Assembly (NCBI GenBank): GCA_028696635.1 | Contig: JAQVGR010000063.1 | Coordinates: forward strand, 1-7,610 | Direction: 5' to 3' | Source: Candidatus Krumholzibacteriia bacterium | GTDB taxonomy: Bacteria; Krumholzibacteriota; Krumholzibacteriia; Krumholzibacteriales; Krumholzibacteriaceae | DNA length: 7,610 nt | Shown here: piece by piece, positions 1 through 5,583 of the stretch | Layout: the number at the start of each line of letters is the position of its first letter | Numbering within the stretch: position 1 is the first letter of the stretch | Notes under the pieces: model-generated | What the model was told of the DNA's origin: nothing | Databases searched by the model: none | Seen by the model: only the letters and a program-made list of their open reading frames with translations | Translations under genes and position numbers: made by a program

Positions 1-1
1 G

Positions 2-235
2 CGGATCGTCGGACGCCCCGGCTCGCAGAGGCGGTTCGACGCCACACCCGACGACCATGGGCATATCAGGTGCCGGAGGTGTGGGAGGGTCGACGACCTC
101 GACGCCCCGGCCGCGCGCGCAGTGGACGGCGCCGGATCGGCAGAGCGGATCGGGTACATCGTCCTCGAGCGGCATCTCGACCTGGTCGGGATCTGCCCCG
201 CCTGCCGCATGAAGGAGGAGCGCGATGGCTCGTAG
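2..235 (+). CDS. Fur-family metalloregulator, PerR-like (C-terminal part only)
   Basis: This is the last 77 codons of a Fur-superfamily DNA-binding repressor; the winged-helix N-terminus lies left of the window. Reading from base 2 gives the dimerisation and metal-binding domain. It starts RFDATPDDHGHIRCRRCG, continues with VDDL, and ends with HLDLVGICPAC before a basic/acidic tail and a TAG at 233-235. Two CxxC pairs (CRRC and CPAC) match the structural zinc site of the family. The RFD, HxH and second Asp (VDD) correspond by position to Asp85, His91, His93 and Asp104 of Bacillus subtilis PerR, the regulatory Fe/Mn site that senses H2O2 by histidine oxidation. This favours a PerR-type peroxide sensor over classical Fur, and the rubrerythrin and superoxide reductase genes downstream fit that. 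The sensing His equivalent to His37 is outside the window, so the PerR assignment is an inference. The family assignment is secure. Confidence 0.87.
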   Translation, partial: RIVGRPGSQRRFDATPDDHGHIRCRRCGRVDDLDAPAARAVDGAGSAERIGYIVLERHLDLVGICPACRMKEERDGS

Positions 236-1067
236 GCATCGCCGCGGCGGGCCGCTCCACCGCGCCCTGGAGGCGCTCTATTCCCGGTACGACAGCCGCG
301 AGTACGCCGATTCCGATCCGATCGCCTTCCTCTACCGCTACGCCGATCCCCTCGACCGGGAGATCGTCGCGCTGGTCGCATCCTCGCTCGCCTTCGGCGG
401 CGTGAGGCAGATCGCCGGCTCGATCGCAAAGGCCCTCGCGCCGATGGGGACCTCCCCGAGGCGGTACCTGCTGGATGCGGGCGGCCGGCGCCTGCGCCGC
501 GACTGCGCCGGGTTCAGGCACCGCTGGGCCGACGGGGCCGACCTTGCCGCGCTCCTCGAGGGAGCGGGCGAGGCGATCCGCGCGCACGGGTCGCTCGGCG
601 AGTGCTTCCTCGCCGGGCTGGATCCGGAGGAGGCGGACGTCGTGCCGGCGCTCGAGCGGTTCGCCGCGACGCTCCGGAGCGCCGGGCGCGGCGCCGGCGA
701 GAGCCTTGTCCCCGATCCGTGCCGTCGAAGCGCCTGCAAGCGGCTCAACCTCATGCTGCGCTGGATGGTCCGCAGCGACCATATCGACCCCGGCGGATGG
801 GACCGCGTGCCTCGCTCGAAGCTCGTCGTCCCGCTCGACAGGCACATGCACCGGTTCGGGCTGCGTCTGGGCCTGATCGACCGCGGCCAGGCGGACCTGA
901 GGGCCGCGCGCGAGCTCACCGCCGCCTTCCGCGCGATGGAGCCCGAAGACCCGGTCAGGTACGACTTCGCGCTGACCCGGCTGGGGATACGGCGCGACGA
1001 CGACCGCGAGGCGCTCCTCGCCCGGCTCGAAATCCCGGGCGTCGCGAAGGCGGCCGAGGAGAACTGA
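225..1067 (+). CDS. TIGR02757/DUF2400 family protein, function unknown
   Basis: This 280-residue protein is full length for the TIGR02757 (DUF2400) family, which has no established function and is scattered among anaerobic and other bacteria. Family-typical segments are visible: an N-terminal helix with LYSRYDSREY and DSDPIAFLYRY, then ASSLAFGGVRQI, a middle segment CKRLNLMLRWMVRSD, then SKLVVPLDRHMHRFGLRLGL and a C-terminal VRYDFALTRLGI. It has no signal peptide or membrane segment, so it is probably cytoplasmic. The ATG at 225 is preceded by GGAGGAG at 213-219, lying inside the regulator's coding sequence, and the reading frames overlap by 11 bases, which implies translational coupling. The segment around Asp205 (PLDRHMHR, followed by LGL) resembles the catalytic-Asp region of HhH-GPD DNA glycosylases (VDTHV...R). 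That resemblance is my inference only, and no clear helix-hairpin-helix motif precedes it. Family assignment is confident; the role is unknown. Confidence 0.85.
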   Translation: MARRHRRGGPLHRALEALYSRYDSREYADSDPIAFLYRYADPLDREIVALVASSLAFGGVRQIAGSIAKALAPMGTSPRRYLLDAGGRRLRRDCAGFRHRWADGADLAALLEGAGEAIRAHGSLGECFLAGLDPEEADVVPALERFAATLRSAGRGAGESLVPDPCRRSACKRLNLMLRWMVRSDHIDPGGWDRVPRSKLVVPLDRHMHRFGLRLGLIDRGQADLRAARELTAAFRAMEPEDPVRYDFALTRLGIRRDDDREALLARLEIPGVAKAAEEN

Positions 1068-1068
1068 C

Positions 1069-2187
1069 ATGACGGATCTTCTCAGAGAGATACTGGCCGG
1101 GATATGGGAGACGACGCGCGAGATGTCTCCGTTTCTTCTCTTCGGGTTTCTCGTCTCGGGGATACTGTACGTCTTCGTCAAGCCCTCGCTCGTCGAGCGG
1201 CATCTCGGCGGCCGCGGAGTCGCGCAGGTCTTCAAGGCATCGCTGCTCGGCGTCCCGCTGCCGCTCTGTTCGTGCGGGGCGATCCCCGTCGCCGCCTCTC
1301 TGCGGCGGCACGGGGCGGGGAAGGGGGCGACGACCTCGTTCCTCATCTCGACCCCGCAGACCGGGGTCGACAGCATCATGGTCACGCTGAGCCTGCTCGG
1401 CCCCGTATTCGCCCTCTTCAGGCCGCTCTTCGCGTTCGTCAGCGGGATCGCCGGCGGCGCTCTGGTCAACCTGCTCGATCCGCGCGAGGGATCGGGAGCG
1501 GAAGACGAGCGGCCGACATGCCTCGGCTGCGAGAGCGGCGAGGGGCACGGAGAAGGGATCGGGGGCGCCCTGCGGTACGGATTCCGCACCCTGCCGCGCG
1601 ACATCGGCAGGGCCCTGATCGTCGGCGTCGTGATCGCCGGAGCGATCGGCGCCCTGATACCGGACGATTTCTTCGCCTCGATCCTCGGCGGCGGGATCGT
1701 CGCGATGCTCGTCATGATGGCGATCGGCATACCGGTCTACGTCTGCGCGACGGCCTCGGTGCCGATCGCCGCCGTCCTGATGGCCAAGGGAATCTCCCCG
1801 GGCGGCGCCCTCGTCTTCCTCATGACGGGCCCGGCGACCAACGCGGCGACGATCCTCACCGTGATACGGGTGATGGGCCGGCGGACCGCGGCGATATACC
1901 TGGGCGCGGTGGCCGTCTGCGCGATCGGCGGCGGGCTCCTGCTCGACGCGATATTCGAGGCGGGGGCGGGAGGGGCGGCTGCGGGTCATCACTGGATGCT
2001 TCCCGGCTGGGTCAAGAGCGCGAGCGCGGCGGCGCTCGTCCTCGTGATCGCCGGATCGTTCCTGCGGACGCGCGGAGGGGACGCCTGCCGGGCGGCGCCG
2101 GAGGGAGAACGGCCGCCGGGAAGCGCTGATGAATCGCCGCCGGGGCGGAACGCCCCGGGGCTTGAAGCATACAAGGAAATGGTGTAG
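1069..2187 (+). CDS. SO_0444-type Cu/Zn efflux permease (DUF318/PF03773)
   Basis: This 372-residue inner-membrane permease belongs to the SO_0444 Cu/Zn efflux group of the PF03773 permease superfamily, which also includes ArsP. About eight hydrophobic helices form two related halves. The first half carries PLPLCSCGAIPVAASL (Cys67 and Cys69) and STPQTGVDS (94-102). The second carries GIPVYVCATASVP (Cys226) and the TGPATN motif (253-258). A hydrophilic loop between the halves contains CLGCESGEGHGEG (Cys151, Cys154, His160), a likely soft-metal binding site. The C-terminal tail after about residue 328 is charged, proline- and glycine-rich and low in complexity, so it is probably disordered. ATG is one base after the upstream stop, with AGGAG at 1057-1061, so the two genes are co-transcribed. 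By family the substrate is Cu or Zn. In this oxidative-stress context the real substrate is not proven. Confidence 0.86.
   Translation: MTDLLREILAGIWETTREMSPFLLFGFLVSGILYVFVKPSLVERHLGGRGVAQVFKASLLGVPLPLCSCGAIPVAASLRRHGAGKGATTSFLISTPQTGVDSIMVTLSLLGPVFALFRPLFAFVSGIAGGALVNLLDPREGSGAEDERPTCLGCESGEGHGEGIGGALRYGFRTLPRDIGRALIVGVVIAGAIGALIPDDFFASILGGGIVAMLVMMAIGIPVYVCATASVPIAAVLMAKGISPGGALVFLMTGPATNAATILTVIRVMGRRTAAIYLGAVAVCAIGGGLLLDAIFEAGAGGAAAGHHWMLPGWVKSASAAALVLVIAGSFLRTRGGDACRAAPEGERPPGSADESPPGRNAPGLEAYKEMV
2140..2158 (+). other. Perfect GC hairpin in the 3' end of the permease gene
   Basis: CCGGGGCG (2140-2147) is followed by the loop GAA and its exact complement CGCCCCGG (2151-2158), giving an 8-bp all-GC stem. 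It sits inside the coding sequence for the permease tail, 62 bases before the rubrerythrin start. No T-run follows, so it is not a standard intrinsic terminator. It could pause polymerase, protect or process the mRNA, or be chance in GC-rich DNA. Confidence 0.35.
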
Positions 2188-2190
2188 GCT
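2162..2190 (+). promoter_or_regulatory. Possible internal sigma70-like promoter before rubrerythrin
   Basis: TTGAAG (2162-2167) and TAGGCT (2185-2190) are separated by 17 bases and lie in a conspicuously AT-richer patch between a GC hairpin and the rubrerythrin ribosome binding site. The -35-like box is good, but the -10-like box matches only three of six consensus positions. I see no clear Fur or PerR operator palindrome here. It would allow the rubrerythrin, superoxide reductase and ferritin block to be expressed separately from the regulator. Support is weak. Confidence 0.2.
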
Positions 2191-2220
2191 CGAACAACCG
2201 ATCCAAGGGAGGTCAGATCG

Positions 2221-2793
2221 ATGTCACTCAAGGGCACGCGGACCGAGAAGAACATCCTTACCGCATTCGCCGGCGAGTCCCAGGCGCGCAACAGGTACAC
2301 CTATTTCGCCAGCCAGGCGAAAAAGGAAGGGTACGTGCAGATCAGCCACATCTTCGAGGAGACCGCCGACCAGGAGAAGGAGCACGCCAAGCGTCTCTTC
2401 AAGCTCCTCGAGGGGGGCGAGGTCGAGATATCGGCGGCCTTCCCCGCGGGGAAGATCTGCTCCACCCGTGAGAACCTGCTCGAGGCGGCCGGCGGCGAGC
2501 ACTACGAATGGAACGAGATGTACCCGGGATTCGCCAGGGTCGCCCGCGAGGAGGGGTTCGGGGAGATCGCGGAGATCTTCGAGGCGATAGCGGTTGCCGA
2601 GAAGCAGCACGAGAAGCGCTACAACGGCCTGCGCGCCAACATAGAGAACGGCACCGTGTTCAGGAAGCCGAAGCCGGTCGTCTGGCGCTGCCGCAACTGC
2701 GGCTACCTGCATTCGGGGGATGAGGCGCCGGATCAGTGCCCCGCCTGCGCCCATCCGCAGGCGCATTTCGAGCTGCTCGCCGAGAACTGGTGA
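2221..2793 (+). CDS. rbr: Rubrerythrin (NADH/rubredoxin-linked peroxidase)
   Basis: This 190-residue cytoplasmic peroxidase reduces H2O2 to water at a diiron site, using electrons passed through its own rubredoxin domain. The N-terminal ferritin-like four-helix bundle (about 1-145) keeps all expected ligands: Glu19 in FAGESQARNRY, Glu52 and His55 in DQEKEH, Glu93 and Glu96 in GEHYEWNE, and Glu127 and His130 in AEKQHEKRY. The C-terminal rubredoxin-like domain (about 153-190) has CRNCG (Cys157, Cys160) and CPAC (Cys173, Cys176), binding one Fe(SCys)4. Length and order match classical Desulfovibrio-type rubrerythrin. ATG at 2221 follows AAGGGAGG (2205-2212) with 8-base spacing. It is the first gene of the block that continues with superoxide reductase and ferritin, and it probably consumes the peroxide made by the superoxide reductase. 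Control by the PerR-like regulator is plausible, but no operator is visible. Confidence 0.97.
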   Translation: MSLKGTRTEKNILTAFAGESQARNRYTYFASQAKKEGYVQISHIFEETADQEKEHAKRLFKLLEGGEVEISAAFPAGKICSTRENLLEAAGGEHYEWNEMYPGFARVAREEGFGEIAEIFEAIAVAEKQHEKRYNGLRANIENGTVFRKPKPVVWRCRNCGYLHSGDEAPDQCPACAHPQAHFELLAENW

Positions 2794-2862
2794 GCGGATG
2801 AAAACCGGGGGCGGACCGGCGACCGGCCGGCCCGCAACAGTATCGATCAGGGAGGTTCGGAA

Positions 2863-3240
2863 ATGGCGAAGAGGCTCGAGATCTACAAGTGCGACGTGTG
2901 CGGCAACATCGTCGAGGTCCTCCACGGCGGCGCCGGCAAGCTCGTCTGCTGCGGCCAGGAGATGAAGGTCTTCGAGGCGAAGACCGCCGACCAGTCGACC
3001 GAGAAGCACGTGCCGGTGATCGAGAAGGTCGACGGCGGGTACAAGGTCGTCGTCGGCAGCACCCCCCACCCGATGGAGGAGAAACACTGGATCGAGTGGA
3101 TCCAGCTGATCTCGGGGGACACCTCGTGCCGGGCGTTTCTCAAGCCGGGCGACAAGCCCGAGGCCTTCTTCAAGTGCGACCTGAAGAACGTCTGGGCGCG
3201 CGAGTACTGCAACGTCCACGGGCTGTGGAAGAAGGAGTAG
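2863..3240 (+). CDS. dfx: Desulfoferrodoxin, two-iron superoxide reductase (EC 1.15.1.2)
   Basis: This 125-residue protein reduces superoxide to H2O2 without releasing oxygen, the usual superoxide defence of anaerobes. The N-terminal desulforedoxin domain (about 1-37) has the four cysteines of centre I: Cys10, Cys13, Cys29 and Cys30. The catalytic centre II is complete: the EKHVP motif gives Glu47, Lys48 and His49, followed by His69 and His75, then Cys116 and His119 in YCNVHG. Numbering agrees almost exactly with the Desulfovibrio enzyme, so this is the 2Fe class. ATG at 2863 has AGGGAGG (2849-2855) ahead with 7-base spacing. The 69-base gap after rubrerythrin holds no convincing terminator. 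Ferritin starts 6 bases downstream, so the genes form one transcript. Electron donors would be rubredoxin or a similar carrier, which is not encoded in the window. Confidence 0.98.
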   Translation: MAKRLEIYKCDVCGNIVEVLHGGAGKLVCCGQEMKVFEAKTADQSTEKHVPVIEKVDGGYKVVVGSTPHPMEEKHWIEWIQLISGDTSCRAFLKPGDKPEAFFKCDLKNVWAREYCNVHGLWKKE

Positions 3241-3246
3241 ACGGAG

Positions 3247-3780
3247 ATGGTACCGGAGAAGATCCAGAAAGCGTTCAACGAGCAGATCATGCACGAGACC
3301 TTCTCGGCCTGGCTCTATCTCTCGATGGCTGCCTGGCTCGAGTCCGAGGGTCTCGAGGGGATGGGGCAGTGGATGCGCGTGCAGACCCAGGAGGAGCTGA
3401 CGCACGCGATGAAGTTCTACAACCACATCCTCGAGCGGGGCGGGAGCATGGAGCTGCTCGCCATCGAGAAACCGCCGGCGAAGTGGGACTCCCCGCTCGC
3501 CGCGTTCGAGGCGGCGCTCGAGCACGAGCGGTTCATCACCGGCAAGATCAACGAGCTGATGTCGCTCTCGATCAAGGAGAACGACTTCGCCTCGAAGACG
3601 ATGCTCCAGTGGTTCGTCGACGAGCAGGTCGAGGAAGAGGACAACGCGACGCGGAACGTCCAGAATCTCGGCATGATCGGCGGCAGGGGCCAGGGGATGC
3701 TGATGCTCGATCGCGAGATGGGACAGCGGACCTTCGTCTATCCCCTCGCCGTCGCGAGCCCCTCCTCCGGCGGCGAGTGA
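3247..3780 (+). CDS. ftnA: Bacterial non-heme ferritin
   Basis: This 177-residue iron-storage protein would assemble into a 24-subunit shell that oxidises and stores ferrous iron. The four-helix bundle has the complete ferroxidase centre with the same numbering as Escherichia coli FtnA: Glu17, Tyr24, Glu49, Glu50, His53, Glu94, Glu126, Gln127, Glu129 and Glu130. The short fifth-helix region contains MLMLDREMGQR. A roughly ten-residue Ser/Gly/Pro tail makes it slightly longer than E. coli FtnA (165 residues). ATG at 3247 uses the GGAG at 3234-3237 that overlaps the end of the superoxide reductase gene, which implies coupled translation. It lowers free iron while the two upstream enzymes remove superoxide and peroxide. 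A hairpin with a T-run follows, so it appears to be the last gene of this transcript. Confidence 0.96.
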   Translation: MVPEKIQKAFNEQIMHETFSAWLYLSMAAWLESEGLEGMGQWMRVQTQEELTHAMKFYNHILERGGSMELLAIEKPPAKWDSPLAAFEAALEHERFITGKINELMSLSIKENDFASKTMLQWFVDEQVEEEDNATRNVQNLGMIGGRGQGMLMLDREMGQRTFVYPLAVASPSSGGE

Positions 3781-3830
3781 CCGGTATCGGCGCCGGACGA
3801 CCGGCGGTCTCCGGCGCGGCGCTTCGGGTA

Positions 3831-3866
3831 CGGGGGGGAGCGGATGCTTCCCCCCGCGACGTTTTT
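3831..3866 (+). terminator. Probable intrinsic terminator after ferritin
   Basis: An 11-bp stem pairs 3831-3841 (CGGGGGGGAGC) with 3846-3856 (GCTTCCCCCCG), including one G-T wobble, around the four-base loop GGAT. A run of five T follows at 3862-3866, five bases past the stem. The stem is very stable. The short, slightly displaced T-run is the weak point. Its place between ferritin and the oxidoreductase genes fits the end of the oxidative-stress transcript. Confidence 0.65.
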
Positions 3867-3895
3867 CCGCCGTCCGTTCCCGGAAGGAGCCGGTC

Positions 3896-5581
3896 ATGAA
3901 GAGCGAAAAGGCCGTGCAGGTCATAATCGGAGGCGAGGCGGGACAGGGTCTCGCAACCGTCGGGCGCCTTCTGTCGCTGATCCTCGTGCGGCTCGGGTAC
4001 CGGATCGTCGTGACGCAGAGCTACATGTCCCGGATAAGGGGGGGCCACAACACCTTCGCGATCAGGGTATCCCCCGGGGAGATCGCCGCCCCCGTCGAGC
4101 CGATCGACGTGCTCGTCGCGCTCACCCCCGAGACGGTCGACCTGCATCGGGGCGATCTGACCGAAGACGGCCTGATCGTCGGCGACGCCTCGTTCGTCGA
4201 GAAGCGGAAGGGGTGCGCGGCGGTCCCCTTCGGCGAGATCGCGCGGGAGCAGCATGTCAACACCGCCGCCGTCGGGTTGCTCTGCTCGGTCCTCGGGATC
4301 GGGCTCGATATGGCGGAGGCGCTGGTCGACGAGACATTCAAGAAGAAGAACGAGCAGGTGATCGAGGAGAACCTCGCCGCGCTGCGCGGCGGGTACGAGT
4401 GGGCGGAGCAGCGGGAAGAGATCCATCGCCCCCTGCCGGCCCCGCGGCGGCGGGAGAAGCGTCTGATGATGAGCGGGAACGAGGCGATCGCACTCGGGGC
4501 CCTCTCGGCCGGGGTGCGGCTGTGCGCCTTCTACCCGATGACCCCGTCGACCTCGATCCCCCTGACGCTCATATCGGCGGCCGGCGAGGCGGGGGTCGTC
4601 GTCGAGCAGGCGGAGGACGAGATCGCCGCGATCAACATGGCGATCGGCGCTTCGTACGCCGGCGCCCCGGCGATGGTCGCGACCTCGGGGGGCGGGTTCG
4701 CCCTGATGATAGAGGGGGTCAGCCTCGCCGCGATGACCGAGACGCCGGTCGTCGTCGTCGTCGCCCAGCGCCCCGGCCCCGCGACGGGCCTGCCGACCCG
4801 CACCGAGCAGGCCGATCTCGAGATGGTCCTCTACGCGGGCCATGGCGAGTTCCCCCGCGCGATCTTCGCCCCCGGCGACGTCGAGGAGTGCTTCTACCTC
4901 GCGCGGCAGGCGTTCGAGACCGCCGAGCACTACCAGGGTCCCGTCTTCGTGCTCACCGACCAGTTCCTCGCCGATTCGGCGAGGGCGGTGAAGCCGTTTC
5001 CGGTGGAGGAGCTCGAGCAGGTGCGCCCCGGCGCCGATCCGGACTCGGTCAAAACCCCCTACCGGCGGTACGAGATCACCGGCGACGGGATATCGCCGCG
5101 GCTGCTCCCCGGAGCGAGCGACCACCTCGTCGTGGCCGGCAGCGACGAGCACACCGAGGACGGCCATCTGACCGAGGATCTCGGGGCGAGGCTGCGGCTC
5201 GCCGACAAGCGTCTTCGCAAGGGGCTCGGCCTCTCGCGCGAGACGATCGCCCCGTCGTACGCCGGGGACGCGGAGCCCGAGGTGCTTCTCGTCTGCTGGG
5301 GCTCGGTCAAGGGAGCGGCGCTCGAGGCGGCCGGGCGGCTGCGCGACTCTGGGACGGCCGCGGCGGTACTGCATTTCTCCCAGGTGTGGCCGCTCGACCC
5401 CGGCCGGTTCCTCGACCGGCTGCGCGGCCCCGCCCGCGTGATCGCGGTCGAGGGGAACGCCACGGGGCAGCTGGCGCGCCTGATCCATCGCGAGAGCGGG
5501 TTCGAGATCCCCGAGCGGATCCACCGGTACGACGGGCTGCCGATCACGCCGGGGTACATCCTCCGGTCGATGGAGGGTTGA
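3896..5581 (+). CDS. korA: 2-oxoacid:acceptor oxidoreductase, fused gamma-alpha subunit
   Basis: With the following beta subunit, this 561-residue protein forms an oxygen-sensitive enzyme that oxidatively decarboxylates a 2-oxoacid with CoA and passes electrons to ferredoxin. The gamma domain (about 1-180) has GGEAGQG (12-18) and SRIRGGHN (45-52). A linker of about 15 residues leads to the alpha domain at about 192 (MSGNEAIALGAL). That domain carries the YPMTP motif (213-217) and GLPTRTEQ (298-305), whose Thr216 and Arg302 match 2-oxoacid-contacting residues of Sulfolobus OFOR. A C-terminal transketolase-like domain (about 460-555) includes HFSQVWPLDP and ends near ITPGYI. Length and order fit the gamma-alpha fusion type. 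ATG at 3896 follows GGAAGGAG (3882-3889). No ferredoxin domain or delta subunit is present. Substrate cannot be read from sequence: 2-oxoglutarate, pyruvate or branched-chain oxoacids are all possible, so the symbol is a family label. Confidence 0.92.
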   Translation: MKSEKAVQVIIGGEAGQGLATVGRLLSLILVRLGYRIVVTQSYMSRIRGGHNTFAIRVSPGEIAAPVEPIDVLVALTPETVDLHRGDLTEDGLIVGDASFVEKRKGCAAVPFGEIAREQHVNTAAVGLLCSVLGIGLDMAEALVDETFKKKNEQVIEENLAALRGGYEWAEQREEIHRPLPAPRRREKRLMMSGNEAIALGALSAGVRLCAFYPMTPSTSIPLTLISAAGEAGVVVEQAEDEIAAINMAIGASYAGAPAMVATSGGGFALMIEGVSLAAMTETPVVVVVAQRPGPATGLPTRTEQADLEMVLYAGHGEFPRAIFAPGDVEECFYLARQAFETAEHYQGPVFVLTDQFLADSARAVKPFPVEELEQVRPGADPDSVKTPYRRYEITGDGISPRLLPGASDHLVVAGSDEHTEDGHLTEDLGARLRLADKRLRKGLGLSRETIAPSYAGDAEPEVLLVCWGSVKGAALEAAGRLRDSGTAAAVLHFSQVWPLDPGRFLDRLRGPARVIAVEGNATGQLARLIHRESGFEIPERIHRYDGLPITPGYILRSMEG

Positions 5582-5583
5582 GC

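Noticed and set aside
66..1730. Long minus-strand open frame of 554 codons
   Set aside because: It is antisense to the regulator, TIGR02757 and permease genes. The translation is rich in Arg, Pro and Ala with no recognisable domain, as expected for the reverse of GC-rich coding DNA.
2188..2220. PerR or Fur operator upstream of rubrerythrin
   Set aside because: I looked for an inverted AT-rich box like the PerR/Fur consensus and found no convincing palindrome.
2794..2862. Repeated CCGG-containing stretch between rubrerythrin and superoxide reductase as a terminator
   Set aside because: Only short, imperfect stems can be drawn and no T-run follows. The stretch mainly holds the ribosome binding site for the superoxide reductase gene.
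2224..3924. Long minus-strand open frame of 566 codons
   Set aside because: It lies opposite rubrerythrin, superoxide reductase and ferritin, whose catalytic residues are all intact on the + strand. No family resemblance in the reverse reading.
3844..5583. Upstream extension of the beta-subunit frame, suggesting an 863-residue fusion
   Set aside because: The stretch before 5584 overlaps the gamma-alpha gene in another frame and reads as Arg/Gly-rich nonsense. Real beta-subunit homology starts at the ATG at 5584, which has a good ribosome binding site.
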